Assembly (NCBI GenBank): GCA_963576565.1
Contig: OY755042.1
Location: forward strand, 94,978,185-95,042,184
Origin: Aspidapion aeneum
Lineage: Eukaryota > Arthropoda > Insecta > Coleoptera > Brentidae
Length of the DNA: 64,000 nt
Reading direction: 5' to 3'
The stretch's first letter is position 1. The number at the start of each line of letters is the position of its first letter. The notes below the pieces were generated by a model that searched no databases, had not been told where the DNA came from, and saw only the letters and a program-made list of their open reading frames with translations. This document shows, piece after piece, positions 13,401 through 25,400 of the stretch. A program made the translations under genes and the position numbers.

Positions 13401-16400
13401 GCAAAAATTTTGTACAGGTCCTAACATAATTCATATTTTTGTTGTTCCTGTCCATTCGGATTGGCATGAACTGATGACCAAAAAAGAAAAATGCCAAGAC
13501 CTAATTTTAACTGATCCTTAGTAGTCCTTAGGGCCTGTCCTTAAATTATGTAACACTCTAGGGGGGGAGATGGTGTTTGGCCTTGTGTTACACTCAATGT
13601 TTTTTTAATGTGTTTTTTGTCTGGAAAATGTGTTACGAGGGAGGGGGGGGGATATTTGAGTTTAGACTAGAATATAGCAAAAAATTAAGTCTAGGACAAG
13701 TTTAAGAACTTAGTTTAAAATGTTCAAAAAACTGCTTAAAATATAATTCCAAAAACATACAAACTAACGAGTATCATGGAAAATGTTATATCAATTCATT
13801 TATAAAAGCCTTTATCTTGTTAAATAAACTTACATACCTATTTGTCAAATTTCTCTGACAATAATTTAAGTAATAATTTAATTTGAAAAGAAGGGAGGAT
13901 TAAGTAAAACTACTTCACAGTAAAATTGCTTGTTTTTGTAGGGAGAAGAAATCAACCTAATGAGCCCATTCTGAAAAAAAATGCTGCTTGATAGGCAGAG
14001 ATCTTAAGACATTATATCTACATTGGTGGAAACTAAAAATAAAACAAATAGACATTCAGGAAAATTATGCCTCTGTTTCAAGACACAACAGAATATCTAA
14101 AGAATTTTACAATGTAACAGAAACAGAGCTTACAGTAAGTATAAGTAGCCATAACATATTTTTTTCTGTGTATTGGGCTTTATCCGAGGGGTGGATTGGT
14201 GAGTGTAATTTGGTGTACACCCTACGCTAATTGCACTTTGCTGCCATTACTGCTTGGGTATTGCAATGTCTTATATGGTGTACAAAAATTGGCAACCAAT
14301 CCTCCCTTCAGTTTTATCAGCACAAATATTACTGTAGTAATTTCAAAATTTTTCCACCAGATGTATTGGGGGTGGGGGTGATTTTCTTTCTTGGAATGGG
14401 GTAAATCAGGAAATGAAAAAACACAAGCTGTAATATAGTACAATTTTAGTTTGCAATTTATTATATACTCTTGGGGGAAAACTACCCCCATTGCACCCCC
14501 TTATCGACGCCCTTAGTTGGCGCAATATTTTGTGTTTTCTAATTTTATGTTAAAAATTTTATTCACTACTTCATTATCAAAAGCAGGAACTACTCTGGGT
14601 TCAGCAAAAAATCCAAAACATCACATTTTTCTGCAACATAAAAAATAAGTTTAGTTTAGTCTGTTTAGTGTGAGTTTTGGGTTTGGTTTAATCACATTGT
14701 AATTTTTTTATTTGTGAAACACCTGGCATGCCACTTTGAAAGGTCTCCCTGTGGCACGCGGGTTGGCCACCCCTGGTTTAGATAGATGGTAGAAAAGGCC
14801 AAAAGAAGTATTTTTTCCTATTACATTTTCCATCAACTCTTTTTAAGGTATAAGTTGTTAAACTTAACATTTGTTTTTGATTTCTTGTAATAACTTCCCT
14901 AAAAATTATAACATAATCGAAATTTTGTAAAATTAGGCATCACAATAAAGGTCATAATTAAGTATTATAACTATTTAAAAAACATAGAAATACTTAAAAT
15001 TATTACCAAAATTATGTTTTTTTTTTTTTAATTTTAAAAAATGTGGTGTTAATATTACTATGCTCTATTTTTATTAAGGATCCTCTAGATATGTGCAAAA
15101 ACCTATTTCCAATTTTTTTTTTAAATTTAATAGTTTATAATCAGGTTAATTCCTAAAAAAAATTGACAAATTTATACCTATTGCAAAGGTTATTTGATCA
15201 CAATGCATCTCCTTAACCAATAATTTTTTGTAAAAAAGCAATAAAAGATTTTTTGATCATAATGAATCACAAAATTATTTGACCGTCAAATTTAACATTT
15301 TTAAAATTCACAGTTTTCCTCACCCTTAAAACTGGATAAATAAGTTGGAAACAGAAAGAAAGAAAAAACTTTTGACAATGATATTTAAACTTTTTGTCTA
15401 CTTTTGACCATACCTTAAAGGTTTGTGCATAATTTAAATTACATCAATATTGCCACGAAAGTCTTACCCCTTTTGGCTTGAAGTTTATAAGTGTGCTTAC
15501 AGATATTTAATTTTGCGACATAAACGCAAACAAAAATAATTTTTAATTTTTTCATTAAACTACTAGTATTTTTACCCAAGAAAGGAAAACCAATTAAAAG
15601 TATCTAGTTAAAAAAACTATTCAGTTTATCATTAGCCAAGGCAGTACTCAGAGTCAGGGATTTGGTGGTTAAAATTTTGTAAAGTATGGTAATTTTTTTA
15701 TTTTTAGATTCAAAGGTTCAGTAATGTTTGATGTTACAAAAAACAGAATATATGGAATGACCTTCGAACACTGAAAATTTCTAAGGGAAGGAAATACCAT
15801 ATACTGAAAAGGATTTTAGGTACATGAAATGGAGTGGCTAATGACACAAATAATGTATTACCCTGTTAGGCAAGGCTGGACGTGTATCTGACACAATCTG
15901 TCAGGTTAGGTTAGATGATAAATTAAAGGTTAGATCACTAATTAAAAACCCCCAAGTTGTTCTGTTGCAAATTCTGTACTTAAAATTTAAAAAAAACGAT
16001 AAAAAGTCAAGCATTCATACGATTATAGGTATATTTGATGCTTTCTTTTACTGCTATTGGAGGTAGTATTAGTACAATATAGTATGTCGGTTCCTTACCT
16101 TTTTTTTGTAAAATTAGGGATAGATGTAGAATTTAAAAGTTGACCAAATACAAAAACTGAGCAAATAATGACTAAATGTTTTTTTAGAATCACCTTCGCC
16201 ATCAGCAAAGACCACTGATCAAAAAATAAGGTATAAAAAGTTGACATAAAAATTACATATAATTTTAAAATATTTCTTTTGGTTTTTTTATAAACGTTTT
16301 ACTGGTAGTTATCACACCCATGAATATATTTTTAATTGTAAATGATTAGCTTTTCTAATTGTTAGATATTACTGAACGCCACTAGAAAACCAATTTCAAT

Positions 16401-19400
16401 AAGTATGAGTTTATGGAAAATCAATGGTATCTGTTAATGAAAATTATTTGCTTTACCTTTTCAAGAAGATTTATGAATTAAAAAAATTATAACCCAACTT
16501 TTTATAGCTCAGAAACTGATAGATATCATGTTATACAGTAATGTATATAGTATAAGTAGACAAAAAATAATGTTAAACTAATTCAATTTTTTCCAAGCTT
16601 GCCAAACACTAGAGCTGATACAGCTGAAAAAGTGGAGATTGTCATTCTAAGAAAAATATCCTACAAATTAAAGTTTATCAAAAAATTGTTGGTTTATTTA
16701 AAACTAATGTAGATATTTTTATGTTAAAAATTACAAATATACCAACCTAGGAGATATTAAGGTTCCCTTCAACGCTTATACAGGGCGTTATTTAAGTATG
16801 GTCCGCCAAACTGAACTGCTTCTTTGAGTGATTTTAGGAATAGTTTTTAAGATACAGGGTGTCAAAAAAAATTTAAGAAACACCTTGGAGTTTGGCTTCA
16901 TATTTAAATATTATCCTGTATAATGGCCACAAAAACATCAATATAATTCAATTTATTGGCGGTACAGACATTCTCGATTAATTTCTGACGGTATGTTGCG
17001 AATTTTTTAATTATAAAAATGATAAATTAAAAGTGATATAATAAAGAATAGTCTTTAGCCTTATTGAGTCTTGTTCAGCATGAACATAACCAAGATGTAA
17101 ATAGAATTAAATCTATAAATAAAAATATTTAATTCAAAAAGATTAACACCCCAGTGTCTGTTTTTTTGTAAGGGTATGAAAGGTCTTAAATTTTCATTAT
17201 AGCCCAAAATAAGCCAAACTATCAAGTACCTAACAAAAATTGTGATAGAAAAACAAAATGTTGTAGGCCTGATAATCGTCATTATTTTCAAGCTATTGGA
17301 TATATGCATAGAGAATTCATATATAGATAGTCTTTAATGGATAAGTCGCGGAATTTTGTTCGAAAATCTTGCTTTGAAAGCATTGCTTCCAAAAACACTA
17401 GTGTGAACCCATGGTTTTAAACTAAATACATCTCGAACTAATATATTTTAAACTAATGGTTTTCGAAGCAATAGTTTTTACGGAAACGTTTTCGAACCAA
17501 ATTACGCGATTCATAGGCAATGTTTATATCATTTAAAATAATTAACAAACTTTGGATGAGTATAATTCTTTTTATTGATGTGTAATTTCCTAAAAACTTT
17601 ATTCTACAACTATGCACTAGTAATTAATGAACAAGAAATTTCAAAACACTGTTTTTCGACGCAACACTGTCCTGTAAATAACAAATCTGTATTAATAAAT
17701 ACATCACATCTTTGTTTAATTATTACTCTAAAGTATTATGTTAGGGTAGTATATCTACAAATATAATATGCATGCAAAATATTTAACATTTTGTCTGGCT
17801 ATTGTCTATCTTGAAAAAAAATTGAATTATTTAAAAAAATTATCTTTTACATCAAATCACTAAAATATTTGATTTCAAGAACAAAAAAATGTACACACGT
17901 AAATATATTTACTAGATACAAGTTTCTGTTTCAGTTTTATAAGGATAGACATATTAGCGAGTCAAAATGCAGTGTTAGATGCCGGCAAAAATTTTAACTA
18001 CACAATAAATGTTAGAGCTTTATTACGACTACCAAATGCTACACTATAGAGTCATTATTATTATTACATACATTATGTTTACTAAATTTACCCAGTTTTG
18101 TAAGTTTTCTAAAATAGTCACCTTCAAGGTATCTAGGGGTCCCAAAACTTATTGCACACGATGCTAATAGTTAAACAAGAAACGTTACAGATTTTGTCAT
18201 GTTAGATGGTGACCACTAAATGCTACTACTTATTATGCTATACAGATTATTTCTGTAAATATAAAGAGGTAATTCCTTAGAGGAAGAAAAAATATATTTT
18301 TTCTTACTCTAAGTGTGATTATGTGGCTTATTTTAGGACTAACATTTTCTAGAAACATAGATCCGCAAACGATTCGTTGACACTATATTGTGTTAATTAT
18401 TTATTTTTTCATTTTGTAGGTCTTTTAGTTTAGAGATATTTAGTTTGAAAATTGAAACCTAAATTAAGCTATAGGGCGCTAGTAAAATCTTTAGGGAGAT
18501 ATTTTTCAGAGGTCTTCCCTCCTTTCCTTCCCCCTAAACATTTTTGCGGCTTCCGACCTCTAGATTCGAAAATACAAACTTAATTTCTTGTTTTATTTAG
18601 AAACATTTTTTTTTCTTTCAGTTTTTTCATATCTGACATGAGTAAAAAAGAGAGTGGTGCATACGCAGTTTAAACTTTTGGTTCGCGTTGCTTTAATATG
18701 CTGCTAGTTTTTGTATACACAAAACCTTTTAGTAATACATTTACTACTACCACAACTACCTATTACTACTACTAAAAACGATCATGCTATTATAGTTTTT
18801 TGTAACTATATAGTTTTAATACTTTGCGAACTTATGGGAAGTTGCCAGAAAAATAGAGAAGCGTTAGTTATAATAAAATATTAAGGGGATTTTCAAGGAT
18901 AGTCAAAATACTAAAAGAAAAAGGTTTGAAGGCAACTCGACAAAAGAAAAATTGGTCACTTTTAGTTAGTGGAGGACAAGAGCATTAATAAGACAATCGA
19001 ATTTTTCTCAGGTTTCGAGTATATTTTTAGTTTTAACCAAAAGTTGAAATTTTATATTGTGTTATTATCGTTTTTTTATATCATTTTTTTGCTGGTGTTT
19101 AGTACCATACTCGTATGCTTTAACTATCAAAAAATTTGACATAAATATTTTTTTTATACATAAAAAACTGTAAAATATTATTAATATTTTTTGCTAGTAC
19201 CTCCTACCTGAAGAAAAGTCAAATTATACTTGAAACTTAAGCAAAATTCAACTGCTTTTTGTCTTGACTCCAACTACCTACTTCTGCACCTGTAAAAAAA
19301 TCTACCTCTGCACCTGTAAAAAACCTACCTTTGCACCTGTGAAAAATCTTAAGGACAATAATAAGCCTTTGTTATAAATGATTTCGACTGAAAAGTTTTC

Positions 19401-22400
19401 AAAAATTGTGATATCAATCTAGAATCTGTGAATTTGACGACTCGACGATTTTACATTACTTTAATAAAATTATAGTACACAACAAAATAGAAAACTTTTT
19501 TAAAATCTAGTTTGTAGTAAGAATTGTAATGTACGTCCATTACTACCGAATAGCTATTAATAAACTGGACAAGAAAAGCTAAGATTCATTACAAAAACTA
19601 CCATCATAGATATGATGTATCACTACTGCTGTCATTTTGTACTTGAAAACACATTTTTATTGTTATTTAAACAAAATCAAGTTTATCAGTTACATGGATT
19701 ATTATATTGTAGAGATTCAGAAATTAAAATAAATGAATCAATGACGGATCTGATACCTTCTTAGCACACTTTAAGTGAACCCAATGATAATGTATTAGAC
19801 TTAAAAACAGTTTTTTTGTAAATATCTTAGAAACAAAGCTCTTACGAAGTTTGTGGTTATAACACAAATTATTGAGAAAAATATAGTCTAATATATTCCG
19901 AAAACAGTGCATTAATACGATACTCCGTTAAAAAGTTTGCATTTTTTAAAAGTTTTTAATTGTCAAAAAACTGTCATTAGCATTAATGGATTTTGATCAA
20001 AATCTAATCAGCTCGTAAGAGTGTCCAACACTATTTCACCTGAAAATTTTATGAAAATCGGTTTAGCGGTTTAGGAGCTATCGTGTCACGGACAGAAATA
20101 AGATACACACACACACAGACAGACATCACGACGATATTGCTAGGATAGGTCAAAATACATCCATATAACACATTTTTGGCGTTATCTCACAAAAAAAAAT
20201 TCCATCAAAAATAATACCTTTTCTAGCCAGTGCTACGCGGGTATAAGAAGGTAAAAATAAAAAAGTTTATTACTTTTACATTGAACGTAACTGAGGTAGC
20301 TATGGCGCCATTTTCGTAAAGCAATATTAAGCACTGTTTTAGTAAACTGGCTCGTTTTTCGCCAGATAAACTTTTGACTAAAAAATAGCCTAAGGGAACC
20401 TTAAAATGACTATTTATTCCTACAGCCATTATAACAAGGGCATATGCAGCCTTTTGCCCATTTTCGTCTCGGCTTTTCATCCCAGTCCCTAAATCCACTT
20501 GCCCGACAAACTCGCTTCCATCCCAATGAATATCCTCTGTTAATTTCATCTCATCCATTACAATGTTGCACAAAAACGGCTTATTTTTGTCCTTTAATTT
20601 TTTTTTTATTGCAGCAAAGGACTGCAACGTAAAACCCACATTCCCGTTGATGGCATAGTACCATTTTCTAATGGTACGGGAATGAGGTAGCAAGTTGCCG
20701 AAAAATTTTCGCAGGTGCTGGTAGGCTTTTTCAGAGTAAAATTGTATAGTCAGAGCAAAGGATCGTAGCTCTTCATTATATTTTTTGTCGCCCTTTCTTT
20801 GTTCTTTGTTAAGTTTTCTTTTAACAATTTCTTGAAGAACAGGTGGTGCTCCATCCTAAGAAAATAAACTCGTTTAATATGATTAATAAAATATTTAGAT
20901 AATGCAGGTTTATCTGAAAAAGAAAACAGAAATATTATATTTATTTACTAGTAGTAGTACGAAGGCGAAGGCCTAGCCGCGAGCATTTTTGTCTACATAT
21001 AACTCCTTCTTCTGTCCTTCAGTATGATCCAATTCCTCCTACAATTTTAACTTCTCGAGTTCAAATACTCCTCATCTTCCTCCTTGATGTCTTTCAGATT
21101 ATGCCGGGAAGTAAAACGCGGTTTTATCTTTCGCTTCACAATTGACGCATGTCCTCCATGTTTTATTATGAGAGTAGTTGTATCCGTAGAGTACACAGCG
21201 TCTTCTTTGCATGTCCAGCAGCCAATTACTCCGCGCAATCGATCTTACTTTATTACCATCACGTTTAAATTGAGTTGTAGGAACACTAGGCATTAATCCA
21301 ACAAGATCTCAACAAAATTACTTTTTTTAGTAATAAATCGATTTTAGGTGAATCTACTCTGACACTTCCCTCGCTCATAACTTAAACATTTCCAGGCTTA
21401 TTTAGAACATTTTTGAACTTTTCCTATATATTACCAGATTTTCCCGAATATTTCCCCAGTTTTTCCGAACATTTTCCTTGTTTTCCGAATATTTTATATA
21501 TATTTTTTGAACATTTTCCGAGTTTTACCGAATAATTCTCGATTTTTTCGAATATTTTCCGAGTTTTTCAAACATTTTCCGAGTTTTCCGAACATTTCTC
21601 GCGTGTTTCCGAACATTTCCCTAGTTTTCCGAGATTTCCAAACATTTGCGGAGTTTTTACGAACATCTCCCTAGTTTTGCCGAGTTTACCGAACATTTTC
21701 CGAGTTTTTCTGAACATTTTCCGAATTTTTACGAATATTTTTCGAGTTTTCCGAACATTTTCCGATTTAGACTTGACATATGCTTAGACTTGGAGTTTTC
21801 CTGGACATTTTCAGAGTTTTCCATAACGTTTCATGAAGACAAAAAGACAGATTTTATATATCAAAGAATTTAAAACTAATATAGGGCCTGGTTAAATAAT
21901 TTAGGAGATATTGTCACCCTGTGTCACCCCTTCTTATACGGATTGGCTTGGTTCCTTCGTGGATTTTGATTGATGTTGTTCCTTCGCTCTATATATTGGT
22001 TATTAAGTCTGTATATCTGTGATCTATTCGGCTATTAATTAAAGATGCCTTTACAGCCCAGTGCTCAATGCTATCGAAAGCTTTTTCGAAGTCTATAAAC
22101 GCAATATATAGTGGAATGTTATATTCGTTGGCTCGTTCTATTAGGATTTTCATAGTTAATAACTGATCAACTAGACTGAAACCCTTTTTAAAGCCTGCTT
22201 GTGCCTTTTATTGATATCGGTCAAATTTTGTTGTTACTCTATCTGTTAATATTTTCGTGAAAAGCTTATAAATTACATTGAGAAGTGTTATAGGTCGATA
22301 GTTTTTTAGGTCTGCTCTATCGCCTTTCTTGTGTAGAATAATGGTTATGGATTATTTCCAGTTGTTTGGGATTATTTTTTCTTTTAATATTTTATTTAGG

Positions 22401-25400
22401 AGAATATAGAGGGTATCAACTACAGCTTTACCACTGTACTTGAGCATTTCTGCCGTTACTCCGTCTTTTCCAGGTGATTTGTTATTTTTTATTTTCTTTA
22501 ATGCTCTCTGTATTTCCGCTTTGCTTATTTCAGGTTGTAGCTCCGAGTTTATGTTCTTTATGTTTGTTTGGAGTTTCTTCATGGTCTCTCGTGATGGTTC
22601 CCTTTTTGTTTGGTATAATTCTTTAATGTTAGATTCTATACCGTTAATATTCTTTATTTTAATAATTTCGTATCTACCGTATTTTCGATAACTCTCTCAA
22701 CTTTAATTTCTTGGCTCTTTCTTTTATCATTTTTCTTATAGTTTTATTTATTTCTGTGTATTCTATAGATGTTCTTTTTCCTTCTCTCTCGAGGGTCCGT
22801 CTTTTTTCCATCAGTGTCTTTATTAATTCTGATATACAATTTTCCCTCTTTTTATCTTCTTGTGCGATGTCTTTTCCTACTTTGGTCATAGCTCTTGTTA
22901 GCGTAACATTTATTTCATCTATTTTTTTATTTTCGCATCCTAAGTTTTGGGTTAGCTGTTCCTTTAGCCTTTCTTTGTATATAGCTTTATTTTGTGTAAG
23001 TTTATTCATGTCAAGTTGTTCATTGTTATTATTAATTTTTCTTTTCATTTCGAAATTGCTATCAATGCAGATTTTTGTTCTGACCATCCTGTGATCACTG
23101 CCTGTTGTAAAGCTGTTTAGGACTGTTACATCTCTTGATATTTTTATCAGTAGTCAGTATGTAATCAATTTCGTTTTTCGTTATTCCATTAGGGCTGAGC
23201 CATGTCCACTTTGGTTGCGGTTTCTTTCTATAGAATGAGTTCATTGCATAAAGCTGTTTTTCCTCTAGATAATTCATTAAGGTTGTGCCCCTGTCTGTCA
23301 TTCCTTTCTCCTTATCCAAAATCTCCTATTTTAGTCTCTTCGATGTTCATCCTCTTACCTAATTTGGCATTGAAATCTCCCATTACTAGTATCAGATGGG
23401 TTTTGTGTTCTTCCATGGCTTTTGAGATGTCTTCATAGAATGCTTCGATATGCTCGTCATCGTAGGTAGAGGTGGGGGCATATACCTGAATTACTTTAAG
23501 TGATGTTCTTTTCATTTTGAGTGTAAGATAGGCAACGCGATCTGAGATTCCTTTAATAGTATGGATGTGCTTACTTATTGCTTTATTGATTATGAATCCT
23601 ACTCCGAAGGTGCTATTATCTTCATTACCTTTATGATATAGTAGATTTCAGTTTTATCCGATTTTCTGATTTCCGTCGGGTTTCTGACAGGCTTACAATG
23701 TCCCGTTTTATCCTTGTCAGTTCTTCCTCCAATTCATCTATATTTTCATCGGTATTCATTGACCTTCCAAATACTATTTGACTGTATATTAGCCTAGAAG
23801 ATAATTGCTAAAATTGTCCCTAAAAAAATCTTACCATAATCTGCTCTACAGCATTACTTCTTAGCAAGTTGCGGTTTTGCAGATGCTTCATAAGCGACTT
23901 TAACGATTTAACTCCTGTTGTCAGTCGTCGATTTCTTTGATGTAAAATCCTGGCCCTTTTACAATGACTTGTATTAGTTTTCATAGCAAGTTTTCTGAAT
24001 TTCCTGGCCAGTTCAGGATTGTCCATGTCCCCGCTCTTAAAATCATTAAGATAAAATGTTCTTCCTAAAACAGATATTTTAAACGGAAAATATTAGGCAG
24101 CTTTTCCCTACCCACATAGCACAAAAATCACATCAACGTTAAATTAACGTGAACAAAAATAACAAAGTTATTTTTTACTTGAAAACAACCTCAAACCATG
24201 TAATATTTATTTTGTTAAATCTACATGCTTAAAGATAACTTAAAAACAAGGAGAAATCAAGCTATAAAAATGTACTGTTTCTGGTGCTGTCTATATAACG
24301 TGTTTTTTAGCCTAGGTATGTTCATGTACCAAATTCACACTTCCTCCACAACATGTTATAAAAGGCCACTAGATTAAGACTTCTCAAACCTACTAACTTT
24401 CTGCGTCTTTTTTGGTCACGTTATTTTGATAACATTTTTTTAACTTAAAAGAGACGCGAAAGGAAGTTATAAAAGTTCACTAGTTTAAGACTACAACACT
24501 TCAAGACAATTTTAAAGATGGCGCTCAAGGCAATACAAAATATCTATATATCTATCTATATACTTTATGTTTTTTTTTAAAAGCTAAACAAGATGTTTTA
24601 ACAGTAAACACTTTCACAGAATATTAATGTTTCTTGATCAGGTTAATAGGGACATTTTGGGTCGCGTATTTTACACTTTGTTACCGTTATTGTCATTACT
24701 GAGTCTGCACATTAGCAGCTTCTCGCTCCTCTTTTGTTATTTACGGTAACTGCGACCGGTACTTACGGTGGCCGTCCTTATACTAATAATAAAGGAAGTA
24801 ATTCTTGGATCCATATTAAGAAAAAAACAATACATAAAAATATGTCGTACATACTTTTGAGATACATGGTGTTAAAGATTGTGAAAAATCTAATTTTTTA
24901 TTAATATCTATGATACTGCTCTAGGTATTTTTGTGAAATTTGATACACTCTTTCTATTCATCAAGTGGCATTTTTTAATATGTAACATGTTTTTTATTTT
25001 GACCAGTGGCATTCGTGCAGGAATTTTCCTCAGTATTTGAAGAAAATAATGATGAGCCACTGTTTTTTTTTTCTAAATAAAAATTATTTGTAAATTCTTA
25101 TTGTTTGATAAGAAAATGTTGCATCTTAAATTTTTTCGTTAGACGTACAGTTTTTGTATAACAAAAATAAATTTATTCATCTCAACAAGACCAAGACCAC
25201 TTACGAGAAAAACAATTTATTTAAATAATGAAAGCAATTCTTGCACGAACGCCACTGGTTAAAATAAATAAATAAATATATACATCAGAAAATGCCTCTT
25301 GTACATAACATTTTTCGAAATTTCACAAAAATATCTGAAGAATTTTTTAAAATCTTAAAAGTTGAGGTTTATGACATATCTGGAAAGATTTTTTTCTCAA

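Larger units (their letters stand above)
20856..23834 (-). other. Intron of the P-type gene with LINE and minisatellite
   Basis: The donor ATG|GTAAGA is at 23834-23829 and the acceptor at 20857-20856. It contains a LINE fragment (21880-23770) and a tandem repeat (21385-21830). Between 20860 and 21380 a 64-codon - strand frame (21099-21293) has spaced Cys residues (RRRCVLYGYNYSHNKTWRTC, then VNCEA), suggestive of a zinc-binding remnant. I do not recognise it. Confidence 0.65.

Noticed and set aside
21646..21873. 75-codon ORF with EHFPSF repeats
   Set aside because: Product of the TTCCGAACATTTTCCGAG minisatellite; no conserved domain and the units vary in frame.
22711..23094. 127-codon hydrophobic + strand ORF
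   Set aside because: Antisense of the LINE protein linker (22674-23087 on the - strand), whose endonuclease and reverse-transcriptase motifs lie on either side.
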